64,000 bases of DNA from Flavisolibacter longurius (GTDB taxonomy: Bacteria > Bacteroidota > Bacteroidia > Chitinophagales > Chitinophagaceae), in the NCBI GenBank assembly GCA_013327885.1, contig JABUMY010000008.1, positions 186,001 to 250,000 of the forward strand, given 5' to 3'. The notes below the pieces were generated by a model. It was not told where the DNA came from. It searched no databases and saw nothing but the letters and a program-made list of their open reading frames with translations. How positions within the stretch are numbered: the stretch's first letter is position 1; each line of letters starts with the position of its first letter. Position numbers and translations under genes: made by a program. Below, piece after piece: positions 1 to 8,773 of this stretch.

Positions 1-1
1 A

Positions 2-63
2 GTAAACAGAAAGGCAGTCGCACAGGTTCGAGCAAAACATGTGATGACTGCCTTTTTGTTTAC
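2..63 (-). terminator. Stem-loop terminator after the TerY-triad operon
   Basis: Bases 2-19 pair with 46-63 over 18 positions with one G-U type mismatch, leaving a 26-base loop. On the minus strand the distal arm ends in a T-rich stretch. It lies 32 bases past the stop of the last gene of the operon that begins at 5641, so it probably ends that transcript. Confidence 0.6.
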
Positions 64-95
64 CCGCTATACCGGCAATGGCTACACGGGTTTTA

Positions 96-860
96 TCAGG
101 GAAAATAGTGTGCGATCTTCTGCAGTTCGGTAGCAATCTCATTCTGCTTTCGTTCACCAGCCAGCAGAAAGGAAGCTTTGGTGGTATTGAGGCTTTCCTT
201 TGTCAGGTCCACCTCCTGTGTCAGGCTATTGATCTCCGTTTTTAATACATTCATGCGTTGGGCCAGTGCTTGCAGCTCCTCTGCTTTTTTCTGAATGAGG
301 GCTTCTTTCTGCCCCACTTCTTTTTTGTATTGCTGTGCATGCGCACCCTGGAAGGCGTTGAGGTCCCGCCCAATCAGGTTCAGGTATTCCTGTCCGGTTG
401 CCTTTAGCTTTTCAATGGTAAGGCCGGTGCTTTTAAAAACATTGTACGCCGTCCGGTATTTCAGGGCTTCGTCCTGAATATCATCGATATCAACTTTGCT
501 GTCAACAAATTCCTTGTAATCGATTCCCTGGAAATAAGGATTGGTGCGGTTGGCCTCGTCTATAAGTTTTTCAAAATACTGCACATGCTCGGGCAGGGGC
601 TCAATGAGTGTACCCGATGGCGAATAGGTTGGCACCTGTGTGGCAGCAACAGCAGTGGCTTTGTCCGTGATAAGGGGGTGATGTGCAGGTCCGGCAGGTG
701 GTGGCGGTGGTGGCGCCTGCGCAGCGGTTTTTTGCGGCGCAGGCGTTGGTGCTGCAGGTGCTTTCGGCGCCGGCTGCAGTGGGGACGGTTGCTGTGCCGC
801 CCCTTTTTTATCGGCGTCAAATTCAATAAACGGATTCAGTAGCTGCTTTAAAAAACTCAT
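96..860 (-). CDS. Proline-rich coiled-coil protein in TerY-triad operon
   Basis: This is a 254-residue protein of unknown function, and I do not recognise the family. There is no signal peptide or membrane segment. Residues about 20-65 are rich in proline and alanine and include a run of six prolines, typical of a flexible linker or tether. Residues about 85-254 are charged and helical, with a probable coiled coil from about 180 to 230. It is the last gene of a five-gene minus-strand operon, 6 bases after the actin-like gene, and is followed by a terminator hairpin. The position suggests a cytoplasmic scaffold or client of the kinase/phosphatase pair encoded upstream; this is inference from context only. 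Confidence 0.7.
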   Translation of the reverse strand: MSFLKQLLNPFIEFDADKKGAAQQPSPLQPAPKAPAAPTPAPQKTAAQAPPPPPPAGPAHHPLITDKATAVAATQVPTYSPSGTLIEPLPEHVQYFEKLIDEANRTNPYFQGIDYKEFVDSKVDIDDIQDEALKYRTAYNVFKSTGLTIEKLKATGQEYLNLIGRDLNAFQGAHAQQYKKEVGQKEALIQKKAEELQALAQRMNVLKTEINSLTQEVDLTKESLNTTKASFLLAGERKQNEIATELQKIAHYFP

Positions 861-866
861 GTTGCA

Positions 867-1877
867 CTATTTTCTCAAACCCAGTAAAAAGCCGATGGTA
901 AAATTGGCATCCCAGTCAAAAACAAAGGTATCGGTACTGGTCGCGTCAACCATGGCTTTGTAAATATTCAATCCCGAAGCCATCTTCTTGTCTTTGGCGT
1001 TGTAGTCCTGGGGTGCTTTTAAAACGGTATAACGCTCCTCTCCCTTGCGGTGCTGATCGGCCAGCGTAAACGGCACACCACCCAGGATAAAGCCAACATT
1101 GCGTTTGCCTTCCGGAACCTTGGCCATACCGGCTTTTACCTGGGCATACACGTCTTCATCAGACGTACCCTTTTCGTAATATTTTGCACCGGGCAATTCA
1201 AGGGTGCGAATGCTGCCACCTTCCTCCCAGGAAACTTTTGTATTGCCCGATCCAATGTCTACCATAAATGAATTGTCGGCAAAGGGTGGCGGCACGGTTG
1301 CATGAAACGCAAACTTTGCTTCCTGCTCCGGTGTTACGTTGTTCACCACATAGCCCATCTTTTTCAGCTCGTTGCTGATGGTTTGGGTCTTCGGTTCTTT
1401 CTGCGCTCCAGAAGAGATCACAAAATGCATGTTGCGCTTGTCAACGCCTTTGTCGAACATGGCGGAAAGGTATTTCTTCAACCCCAGGCGAATGTCTTCG
1501 GTTGTGGCCAGGCCTTCATACGCAAGTGATTCGCCAAAATCCTTGGAAACGATCTTCCATCGCCGCTGGGCATCCATGTTGATGACAAATGAATTAAAGC
1601 CGGTGGCGCCCACTTCCACCACGCCGCGCAGCTGGCCATTTTCAGGGTCTTCGGGAGTGTAGTTGAAAGCACGGTCATCGTTGCCGGCCGGTTTTGTGGC
1701 CGGTGGCGGGCTGCTGGTTGTGGTATTGTCGTTAGCAGCGCCGGTGTTGGATGTTGTGTTGGTAAGTTCCTTTGAATTTTCATTCCGGATATCGTCAAAT
1801 TGCGGCTTCAACGCAAAATAACCTAGCACCCCAATGATGAGGAGAATGATGATGATACCTGCAGGTTTTAGTCTCAT
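867..1877 (-). CDS. Membrane-anchored actin/Ppx-GppA-fold protein
   Basis: The protein has 336 residues. One N-terminal membrane helix (about residues 5-24) is followed by a Ser/Thr/Pro-rich linker to about residue 85. The remaining domain carries two features of the ASKHA (actin, Hsp70, Ppx/GppA) fold: a phosphate-1-like strand, VEVGATGFNSFVI, near residue 90, and a phosphate-2-like motif, VDIGSGNTKVSW, near residue 205. The helix followed by a soluble domain suggests an anchored protein, possibly with the domain in the periplasm. It sits 55 bases after the kinase gene and 6 before the proline-rich gene. A Ppx/GppA-like phosphatase or a nucleotide-binding structural protein are both possible. 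The fold is inferred from motifs; activity is unknown. Confidence 0.65.
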   Translation of the reverse strand: MRLKPAGIIIILLIIGVLGYFALKPQFDDIRNENSKELTNTTSNTGAANDNTTTSSPPPATKPAGNDDRAFNYTPEDPENGQLRGVVEVGATGFNSFVINMDAQRRWKIVSKDFGESLAYEGLATTEDIRLGLKKYLSAMFDKGVDKRNMHFVISSGAQKEPKTQTISNELKKMGYVVNNVTPEQEAKFAFHATVPPPFADNSFMVDIGSGNTKVSWEEGGSIRTLELPGAKYYEKGTSDEDVYAQVKAGMAKVPEGKRNVGFILGGVPFTLADQHRKGEERYTVLKAPQDYNAKDKKMASGLNIYKAMVDATSTDTFVFDWDANFTIGFLLGLRK

Positions 1878-1932
1878 TTTGTTTTATTTACTTTTTAAAT
1901 GCGTTTCAATTTAAAAAAACAAAGTCCTCGTT

Positions 1933-3483
1933 TTACTTCCCGGTGTTGGCCATGGTGACCACCACCACGCGGCCACCTTCTTCGTTTGCCAGCAGCAACT
2001 TTTTTCCATCGGTTATATCAACCATGGTGCCCACGGGAATCTCTTTGTCGTCCGTTAGGTCTTTCAGGGAAGAAAGTTTTTGATTGACCAGCACCCAACG
2101 TCCCTGGTGAAACGTAAAATAACCAACGGGCACTTTTTGCGCGGCTGTCAGCTTTTCGTTGCGCACAACATTTCTGTTCACGTGCCATTGAAAAAGATAC
2201 TGGTTATTGTATACCATCAGGCGATGATGCTCCGGCTTCCACACCGTTGGCTTGAACTCGTAATAAAGGTCCAAAACAGGCAACGTGCCTTGCACCGGCG
2301 TGCCGCAGAAGGGGCAACGGGGCGAGGCCGTATTGTCAAATACAAACCACTTTTGCTCACAGGCCTTGTTGCTGCAGGGCTGCATCAGGTCTGTGGTTTT
2401 CAGCAGTGCCTGTTCCCAGGAATCGGCATTGGGCCGCTGCAAGGGATGGTGCAGCCCGGTGACAAATGCCTGGTCAAACAAGGCCTTCAGGTAAGGGCCT
2501 GTAATGCTGTAAGGCACCCTGGAAACATCAGCCCAGGGCAAGGCCCATTTAGAAACCTGCCCAAGCTTTGGGCGGTTCGACTTGTCGGTTGGATGCTCGA
2601 TAAACAGTGCCTTTTCACCCATGGAAAGCAGGTCGTCTTTTTCCGTATCCAGGTCATGCACCTTTCCGCCTTTCAGGGGGTGGCGGTACAGGAGGTACAT
2701 GTAGATCATGACTGCCAAGGCATGCAGGTCTGTTGTGCGGTTGGCGTGTTTTCGGGCCGGGTCCCTCAGATCAAGATGCTTTGTGGCCAATACTTCCGGT
2801 GCAATAAAATCTGCTGTGCCGATCACATCGGGCGGGTATAATCCCGGCACTACCAGGCCATCAATGTCAATGATGGTGGCAGAACGGCTTACCGGGTCGA
2901 TCAACACATTTTTGTAGGAAAGATCGGAATGGGAAAGTCCAGCGGCATGCAGGCGCTTGACGCCTCTGGCTATTTTAACGCAGATCTGGAAATAGCTCAG
3001 CCAGTTACCCAACTCGCTTTCATCGAGCCGCAGGCTAAAGCCCTTGTTGCGAAATTTTGCCGAGGCAAACCAAAGTCCCTGCTTTTCTTTTCCTTTGATG
3101 CCTTCACTGGTAGCATAACCTTTCTTAAAGAAAAAATTGCTGTTGTAGGTGGGTACCACTAACCCTACTTTTCCATCCCGTTCTACCATGTCCGTTGGCC
3201 AGCAATACAGCTCTTTGTAATAGTCACCGCCTTCCCTGTTGAAAAAACTATCGTAATACTGGGTCACGATTTTTTTTAACCGCTCTTTTGAGTTGAAGTC
3301 CTGCTTGTCGCGATAAAAAGCAATGACATAAGACCGGTCGGGACTGAAATAAACATCCTTCATACCGCCGCGCATCGGCTCGTTGTTATCCACGTACTGG
3401 TAGGTCTTACCGGGATGGACAACCGAAGTTGCCGACCGCACTGTTTTTCCCGGGGGACCTGCAAAATTTTTCAGGTAATTCAA
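1933..3483 (-). CDS. Ser/Thr protein kinase of TerY-P triad, with zinc ribbon
   Basis: The protein has 516 residues. The protein-kinase fold covers about residues 30-360: a glycine-rich loop at 39-43, a likely ATP-contacting lysine at 60, a catalytic loop HSDLSYKN at 185-192 (HSD in place of HRD), a metal-binding DIDG at 206-209 in place of DFG, and APE at 228-230. A four-cysteine zinc ribbon follows (C370, C375, C390, C393), then a beta-rich tail. This kinase-plus-ribbon architecture belongs to the TerY phosphorylation triad described for Ter-linked stress systems, in which a kinase, a PP2C phosphatase and a vWA protein are encoded together. It lies 63 bases after the phosphatase gene. The substrate is unknown; the vWA protein or the downstream products are the obvious candidates. 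Confidence 0.85.
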   Translation of the reverse strand: MNYLKNFAGPPGKTVRSATSVVHPGKTYQYVDNNEPMRGGMKDVYFSPDRSYVIAFYRDKQDFNSKERLKKIVTQYYDSFFNREGGDYYKELYCWPTDMVERDGKVGLVVPTYNSNFFFKKGYATSEGIKGKEKQGLWFASAKFRNKGFSLRLDESELGNWLSYFQICVKIARGVKRLHAAGLSHSDLSYKNVLIDPVSRSATIIDIDGLVVPGLYPPDVIGTADFIAPEVLATKHLDLRDPARKHANRTTDLHALAVMIYMYLLYRHPLKGGKVHDLDTEKDDLLSMGEKALFIEHPTDKSNRPKLGQVSKWALPWADVSRVPYSITGPYLKALFDQAFVTGLHHPLQRPNADSWEQALLKTTDLMQPCSNKACEQKWFVFDNTASPRCPFCGTPVQGTLPVLDLYYEFKPTVWKPEHHRLMVYNNQYLFQWHVNRNVVRNEKLTAAQKVPVGYFTFHQGRWVLVNQKLSSLKDLTDDKEIPVGTMVDITDGKKLLLANEEGGRVVVVTMANTGK

Positions 3484-3546
3484 ACCAATCCTTTTTGCAT
3501 GTTTTGTATAACGGTTCTCTTTAAAAGAAGACAGTTTTGCCCCGGG

Positions 3547-4953
3547 CTAAAACACAACCACCAGGGTGCGGTCATCATGATTGCCCGGGCTCCAGAAATC
3601 CATCCATTGCGAAAGCTGCTGCTCAATGTCTTTGTTGTCTGCGTTCAGTTCAACACCAGCCTTTTCTTCATTATCGCCCTGCAGATCAGCAAAAAACTCC
3701 TGCCATTTTTTGCTATTGTCCAGGTTTGCCTCCACTGAAAACTTCGGGTCGTAGATGCCATCCGACATCAGAACGAGATAGCCAAAATGGGGCAACAACT
3801 GAAAGCTGAAACGGCTGGCAAATTTTTCAGCCTGGAAGATCTCTGGCATGGTGATAAACCGGGTACCGCCACTAAATTCACCCACATCCAGCCAGTTTAA
3901 TAATACCACTTCTTTCAGGTCTTTGTCCAATACCGCCATGGGGCAATCGCCTACGCCAAACGAAAGAAAAGCATAACCTTCCCCGATCTTTTTAAACAGC
4001 GTAAACACCAATGTTGCGCTGAGGTCCTTCATGGTAAGGCTGGCCTCTTTCGCAAATTCGTGCAGCTTTTTATGGACGTGATACGCTGCCTTTCCCAAGT
4101 TGGAATACACCAGGCGGGCCAGGTTCTTTTGCGTTTCTTCTGCAGGTTGCGTTGCATATTGCTGCAGCAAAGCGTCCATTTCAGCCATGCTGTCAACAGA
4201 TGCTTTTTCTTTAAAATAAGCTATAGTTTCGCTGCAGGCGATAGCCGAACCTTTTCTTGCAACTTTGGCGCTGCCGGCACCGTCCGAAACGGCAATGATG
4301 CTCCAGCCGTTTTCTAGTTCAGCAAAGGCAACATCATCTTCGCGGAACGAGCCTACATTGGCATGTGACCGGCCACGTTTGGAAGAGACCAGCAGGTGCC
4401 TGTCGGCTATTGTTGTAAGAAAGGTAACATCATCCTCTTTCCAATACGGATCTTCCCGATTGCTTTCGATGTTCTTCCACAAGCTTTTCGGATCGGGATT
4501 AATGATCAGCGGAATGTGCTTTTCCGTGAAGGGATCCTCTTCCGGCTGGCCTTCCATCTTAAAGCAAAAAACGAGCTGGTGATCGCCGGCCTGCGTTGGC
4601 GTACCGGTGATCTGCCTGCGCTCTTTGTCAAACGACAACCCCAGGCCTTCCAACCCTTTAAAATCGTAAACGGCAAGGTCATTCCAGGCCAGCTTTTCAA
4701 AGTCCAGAAGGGCTTCATAAGACTTGCCCACCGTTCCGTTTAAAATGCGAACAGGTTGCTGAACAATGTCAGCGATCCGGTCTTCTTTTTTCCATTTCGC
4801 CATAAGCATCTGCTGCTGTTGAAGTATACGGTCAAGCGCTTCGCTGTTTTCCCTGTTGTGCAAAAACCTTTCGAACAGCGCTTTCCTGTTTGCAGGCACA
4901 GCGATCCCATTGCTTTTGAAAATTTCCGAAAGCAGTTGCTGCTTTTCATTCAT
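3547..4953 (-). CDS. PP2C-type phosphatase of TerY-P triad, Ig-like N-terminus
   Basis: The protein has 468 residues. Residues about 70-150 look like a putative Ig fold of the cadherin-like kind, with the ITGTPTQAG turn at 115-123. The PP2C domain spans about 195-468: RSHANVGSFREDD near 195-207, SDGAG at 223-227, SATLVF at 312-317, FGVGDCP at 332-338, SDGIYD at 397-402 and a terminal DDRT. The aspartates that bind the two metals in this family are all present, so it should be an active phospho-Ser/Thr phosphatase that opposes the kinase. There is no signal peptide, so it acts in the cytoplasm. It lies 49 bases after terY and 63 before the kinase gene. The added Ig-like module probably binds a partner. 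Confidence 0.87.
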   Translation of the reverse strand: MNEKQQLLSEIFKSNGIAVPANRKALFERFLHNRENSEALDRILQQQQMLMAKWKKEDRIADIVQQPVRILNGTVGKSYEALLDFEKLAWNDLAVYDFKGLEGLGLSFDKERRQITGTPTQAGDHQLVFCFKMEGQPEEDPFTEKHIPLIINPDPKSLWKNIESNREDPYWKEDDVTFLTTIADRHLLVSSKRGRSHANVGSFREDDVAFAELENGWSIIAVSDGAGSAKVARKGSAIACSETIAYFKEKASVDSMAEMDALLQQYATQPAEETQKNLARLVYSNLGKAAYHVHKKLHEFAKEASLTMKDLSATLVFTLFKKIGEGYAFLSFGVGDCPMAVLDKDLKEVVLLNWLDVGEFSGGTRFITMPEIFQAEKFASRFSFQLLPHFGYLVLMSDGIYDPKFSVEANLDNSKKWQEFFADLQGDNEEKAGVELNADNKDIEQQLSQWMDFWSPGNHDDRTLVVVF

Positions 4954-5002
4954 GCTGTGCTGTTTTCGTTAGCCACGCTATCATTTCACCACCTTGCCCG
5001 CA

Positions 5003-5641
5003 TCAGGTAACAATATTCAGTTCCGATGGCGGCGGCGGCAATTCCCCAAGACCGGTAACTTCAGTTCCCTTGTCTTCCACCTTTGTTGAGGTGACGCCGA
5101 TGGAAGCCGATACCCAGGTAAAAAACTTGCTGATGCTTTGGCTGTCAGCCGTATCCAGGCTTACCACGTTTTCAGTAATCTGTTTGAGCAGATTGCTGTC
5201 GGCGCCGCTTCCGGCTGCACAGGCTACGGTAAAGGCTGTCTTGCGTTTTTTAAACTCTTCCAATCCTGCCTGCCAGTCGTCAGTTGGAATACCATCTGTC
5301 ATGATAAATACCAGCGGTTTCCAGTCACCTTTTGTTTCGGCGGTTGTTTTGGTTACTTCATTGTCGATGCTGGTTGAAACCAGTTTCAGCGCTTCGCCAA
5401 GGTTGGTGGTGCCTGTTGCTTTAATGTCCACCATCTGGAAAGAGGCAAGATCTGTCAGCGGCACAATCTGCCTGGCCATACTGTCAAATGTAATAATGCT
5501 GATGTAGGCCGTTTCAATTGCCTGTGGATTTTGCCGCAGCGAACTGATCATAACCTGTACACCGTTTTTAACAGCCTCGATGGGCTCGCCGGTCATTGAC
5601 CCGGAGGTATCCAAAAGCAAATAGACGGGTAATCTTCTCAT
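5003..5641 (-). CDS. terY: TerY-like von Willebrand factor A domain protein
   Basis: The protein has 212 residues from the ATG at 5641, which begins MRRLPVYLLLDTSGSM. A longer open frame reaches 5851, but the added residues look like untranslated leader and the family starts here. The MIDAS metal site is complete: DTSGS at 11-15, a threonine in GTTN at 77-80 and TDG at 115-117. Family members bind a divalent metal and partner proteins in the tellurite-resistance/stress (Ter) network. It is the first gene of a five-gene operon with a PP2C phosphatase and a kinase. The tail is proline-rich. A weak promoter-like pair (TTTATTTG at 5669-5676, TTTG at 5692-5695) lies upstream, but its 15-base spacing is short. 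Confidence 0.88.
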   Translation of the reverse strand: MRRLPVYLLLDTSGSMTGEPIEAVKNGVQVMISSLRQNPQAIETAYISIITFDSMARQIVPLTDLASFQMVDIKATGTTNLGEALKLVSTSIDNEVTKTTAETKGDWKPLVFIMTDGIPTDDWQAGLEEFKKRKTAFTVACAAGSGADSNLLKQITENVVSLDTADSQSISKFFTWVSASIGVTSTKVEDKGTEVTGLGELPPPPSELNIVT

Positions 5642-5905
5642 CTGTAAGACGTATTTAGTTGTGATGAACAAATAAAATGGAAGCAGCCAAACAAATGCCG
5701 CTTCCGGCAGGAGAGGCATGCAATTCTTACGCCGGGAAGAGAAAAAGCTGTGACAGGGGAAGCTGTGGAGGGTGGAACACCAAGCTTGCATACTTGTTTG
5801 ACTGAAATGCAGACTCAGTAAAAGCCTTGGTATTGTAAAGAGGCAACGCAATGCTTTCCACTAAAACCCAGATGCTGACCTGGTAACATACGGGTTGTGT
5901 AAATA

Positions 5906-5939
5906 AAAGAACCGCCAGCTGTTTAGCTGGCGGTTCTTT
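5906..5939 (-). terminator. Rho-independent terminator of the SusCD operon
   Basis: A perfect 15-bp stem (5906-5920 with 5925-5939) closes a four-base loop. On the minus strand it is followed by a T-rich run. It lies 56 bases past the stop of the last gene of the SusC-SusD operon and upstream of terY, so it separates the two transcripts. Confidence 0.85.
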
Positions 5940-5995
5940 GATGGAATCAGCTTTTGTTCCTCTGGAACAAAAGCCGATTGTTTCTTTGTGCTTCG

Positions 5996-6883
5996 TTACA
6001 ACGCAAAGAACTGGCGCACCGCTGAAACAGGCGTAGCCTGCCGGTAGCCGGAAAAGATGTGGTGCATCCGCCTGCCGATGGTGGCACTCCACCAGTCGGC
6101 ATAATCAACCATAGCGTTGGTAGAGTTGCGAACCTTCAACGGGCCAAGGTCCTGGCCGTTGTTATCCACCATCCGTATCCGGTAGTCGATACGTTCAGCA
6201 CCCTGGGTCACCAAACGGTCGGCATGCTTGATCACCGGCACCTGCTCCCATCCTGTGGATTCGCCAAAGGCAACGGGGTTGCCCAGGTTTTTCCAATCGC
6301 TCATCAGGTTTGTATGCGTGGTTGCCGGGCCGGGATCGGTATTGTACTGGTACTGGTACTGCAGCCTGTACGACGTAGGCACACCTGCTGTTTCATACAG
6401 GAAGTTGTAAAATTTCACCCAGGCAAACGTGCCGGTGCTGTCTGTAACGATCTTATTATACGGATAGCCGTTGTCGATGACAACCGGCGGCTTGGTGAAA
6501 TCATGCACAAAAACGTTTTGCTTGCCGGGTGCCAGCGTAACGTTTTGGTCATATACCAGTTCAGCGTTGGCGCCACGGTACAACTTGATGTTGGTGGCAC
6601 CGGAAGGAGCCGTAAAGAAAAGCCCTACGCCACCACTTGGAATGGCATTGTACGGTGCCAGCGGCGTGGTGTTATTGGCGTACAACTGGTTGTTGATCTC
6701 TACTTTGGTGATGTTGTTGGCCGCACCGGTTACAACAGGCACAAAATAATGAAGCTGAAATTCGGCCGACTCCTTTGGCAGGTTGTAAGAGTCATATTCC
6801 ACCACGTTTTTTTTACAGGCTGTGCCGATGGTGACAAGCAGGAAAAACAGCGGTATGTAGTTTAATATCTTTTTCATTGACAC
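5996..6883 (-). CDS. Lipoprotein of the SusCD operon, DUF4397-like
   Basis: The protein has 295 residues. The signal peptide ends in a lipobox (VTIGTAC followed by KK), so it is probably an outer-membrane lipoprotein. The next 130 residues are beta-rich and resemble DUF4397-type repeats, with VEINNQLYANN and GKQNVFVHDF segments. The C-terminal half is a second beta-rich domain I do not recognise. It is the third gene of the operon, 14 bases after susD, in the place where surface glycan- or peptide-binding lipoproteins of the SusE/SusF kind are usually encoded. It may bind the nutrient taken up by the SusCD pair; ligand unknown. Confidence 0.75.
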   Translation of the reverse strand: MSMKKILNYIPLFFLLVTIGTACKKNVVEYDSYNLPKESAEFQLHYFVPVVTGAANNITKVEINNQLYANNTTPLAPYNAIPSGGVGLFFTAPSGATNIKLYRGANAELVYDQNVTLAPGKQNVFVHDFTKPPVVIDNGYPYNKIVTDSTGTFAWVKFYNFLYETAGVPTSYRLQYQYQYNTDPGPATTHTNLMSDWKNLGNPVAFGESTGWEQVPVIKHADRLVTQGAERIDYRIRMVDNNGQDLGPLKVRNSTNAMVDYADWWSATIGRRMHHIFSGYRQATPVSAVRQFFAL

Positions 6884-6897
6884 AATATTTTAAGCGA

Positions 6898-8766
6898 TTA
6901 TTTCGGCATCTCGGCCGGGTAAGCAAACCAGGGAATAGAGGTTTGGTAATTGCCCGCATTTCCTGAAATGGGCTTTAACGATTCCAGTGACGGCAGGTTC
7001 CACATGTACTCCGAGTTATAACGTGGCCGCAACCGGTACGATGGTGCACCCTCGTTCAGCACGTTGTAGCTGCCTTTGCGGTTGGTAACCTGGGCAGGGA
7101 GCAGGTACAGGCCTTTGTACACTTTTTCGGGATCGGTATCCCACTTCTGTTCCAGTATGGATTGGGTCCAGCCGTTGCCACTCCTGGGATAGTCGCCGGT
7201 GTAATCAATGTCGTAATGATATTTACGCATATCCGTCCAGGCCTCCGGTGCACCCCAGGGATAAAGGGCTACCCATTTTTGCATCATAATGTGCGACAGC
7301 GAAAAATCAGACATGCTTAAGCCGCTAACATAAGGGCCGGCCTGGTAGGCAGTTGCCAGGGTGTTGAAAGCGCCAACGGTGATCTTGTCACCACCGGTTG
7401 CCGAACCTTCTTTACCCGGGTAGATGTAGCGTGCCGTAAACTGCATGTCGGCCTGGATGCCGTCTTTGAACGCCGTAAAAGCCAGGTCAGGTTGCCCCAT
7501 TTTCCAGTAGGCTTCTGCCAGGCAGAATTTGATCTCTGCAGCCGTGGTTAAAATATAAGGCGCATCGTCCCTGTAGATCCAACGGCCAATGCCATCGTGC
7601 GTTGTACCCGTAAACGTAGAGGCTACGTTTCTTCCGTAATAAGATGGCGCTGTTCCCTGCGGACCTGCCGTGCTGGTAAACGAGCCGCCGTAATACTTGT
7701 ATTTCCGTACGCTGTCCACATGGCCGATGTTCAAATAAGTGGGATTGCTTGTCGTGCCCAGCTTTACCGCTACACGAGGATCGAAATGCCCCGGAACATC
7801 CACGAGGGTATCGGCAATGATCTGCTTTTCTGCCAACTCATGCGAAGAGAACTGGCTGCCAACAGTAGGATACTTGTCGCCGGTTGTCTGGTCGTACTTC
7901 GGAACCGTGCCGGTAAATACCTGTACGGCGTATTCGTGCTGGAAGTAAAGGTTAGACAGGTTGAGCCTGGCTGTACCCCAAAAGTTATTATAGGCAGAAT
8001 AGGGCGCCGACTGCGAGCCGCCGGCAATTTTCAGTACGGCATCATCGGCCGATGACTGGAAGGATTTGCCGGCCGCCGTGATCAGCTCCTGCGCATATTT
8101 TGTTTTGAAATCGTTTTTGTTGGTCAGCGAAGCCAGGTTCTTGACGATTACGGCATAGGCAAACTTCACCCACTTGGCTTTGTCGCCGCCATAGATATAA
8201 TCGTTGGCCGTGATCTTGTTGCCATAGTTGGTGTTGTCTTGTTTCTCCAGCAACTCAATGGCTTTGTAAGCCCACTCTCTTACCTGGGGATAGATTTCGT
8301 CCTGGTAATCGTAGTCGTGGGCCAGCCGGCCGGGTAAAAAGGCCTGCTTCATCGGAAGGTCGCCGTGCACCTTGGTCATGATATCCCAGGAAAACGCTTT
8401 CATGGCGTAGCCAATTCCAGCCAGCGTCCACTGCTCTGCTTCCATCGACTGGTTGATCATGTTTTCGAGGTTCATACCCTGCAGAAAATAAACAGTACGC
8501 CAGATCTCGCCACCGGCATCACTACCCAGGGTGTAGTAATGGTTGGCAAAGGAGGTATAACTGGTGGTACCCATCATTTGGGTCAGCGGGCCCAGGGCAC
8601 GAATGTCCCAGTAGATGCCTTCATAGGCTTGCTGAATGCCGGCCAAATAAAGGTGCGCTTCTACATAGTCCGGCGCATCCGTGTTTCTGTTTACATCCAG
8701 GTATTTTTTGCATCCTGCTGTCAGTAGCAGCAAAGGGATGGCCAATATCAATATTATCTTTCTCAT
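6898..8766 (-). CDS. SusD/RagB-family outer membrane lipoprotein
   Basis: The protein has 622 residues. It starts with a lipoprotein signal (LLLLTAGC followed by KK) and the family-typical KKYLDVNRNTD segment. The sequence ANHYYTLGSDAGGEIW and the long helical TPR-like N-terminal half fit the second SusD-like family (SusD-like_2). SusD proteins are the surface lids of SusC channels and capture a sugar or peptide before TonB-dependent import. The gene lies 7 bases downstream of susC and 14 upstream of the accessory lipoprotein. No carbohydrate-degrading enzyme is encoded nearby, so the substrate cannot be guessed from context. Confidence 0.93.
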   Translation of the reverse strand: MRKIILILAIPLLLLTAGCKKYLDVNRNTDAPDYVEAHLYLAGIQQAYEGIYWDIRALGPLTQMMGTTSYTSFANHYYTLGSDAGGEIWRTVYFLQGMNLENMINQSMEAEQWTLAGIGYAMKAFSWDIMTKVHGDLPMKQAFLPGRLAHDYDYQDEIYPQVREWAYKAIELLEKQDNTNYGNKITANDYIYGGDKAKWVKFAYAVIVKNLASLTNKNDFKTKYAQELITAAGKSFQSSADDAVLKIAGGSQSAPYSAYNNFWGTARLNLSNLYFQHEYAVQVFTGTVPKYDQTTGDKYPTVGSQFSSHELAEKQIIADTLVDVPGHFDPRVAVKLGTTSNPTYLNIGHVDSVRKYKYYGGSFTSTAGPQGTAPSYYGRNVASTFTGTTHDGIGRWIYRDDAPYILTTAAEIKFCLAEAYWKMGQPDLAFTAFKDGIQADMQFTARYIYPGKEGSATGGDKITVGAFNTLATAYQAGPYVSGLSMSDFSLSHIMMQKWVALYPWGAPEAWTDMRKYHYDIDYTGDYPRSGNGWTQSILEQKWDTDPEKVYKGLYLLPAQVTNRKGSYNVLNEGAPSYRLRPRYNSEYMWNLPSLESLKPISGNAGNYQTSIPWFAYPAEMPK

Positions 8767-8773
8767 GTTTAGA

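Noticed and set aside
5642-5851. Upstream extension of the TerY frame
   Set aside because: The extra 70 residues have no domain, precede a family-typical start and look like leader DNA.
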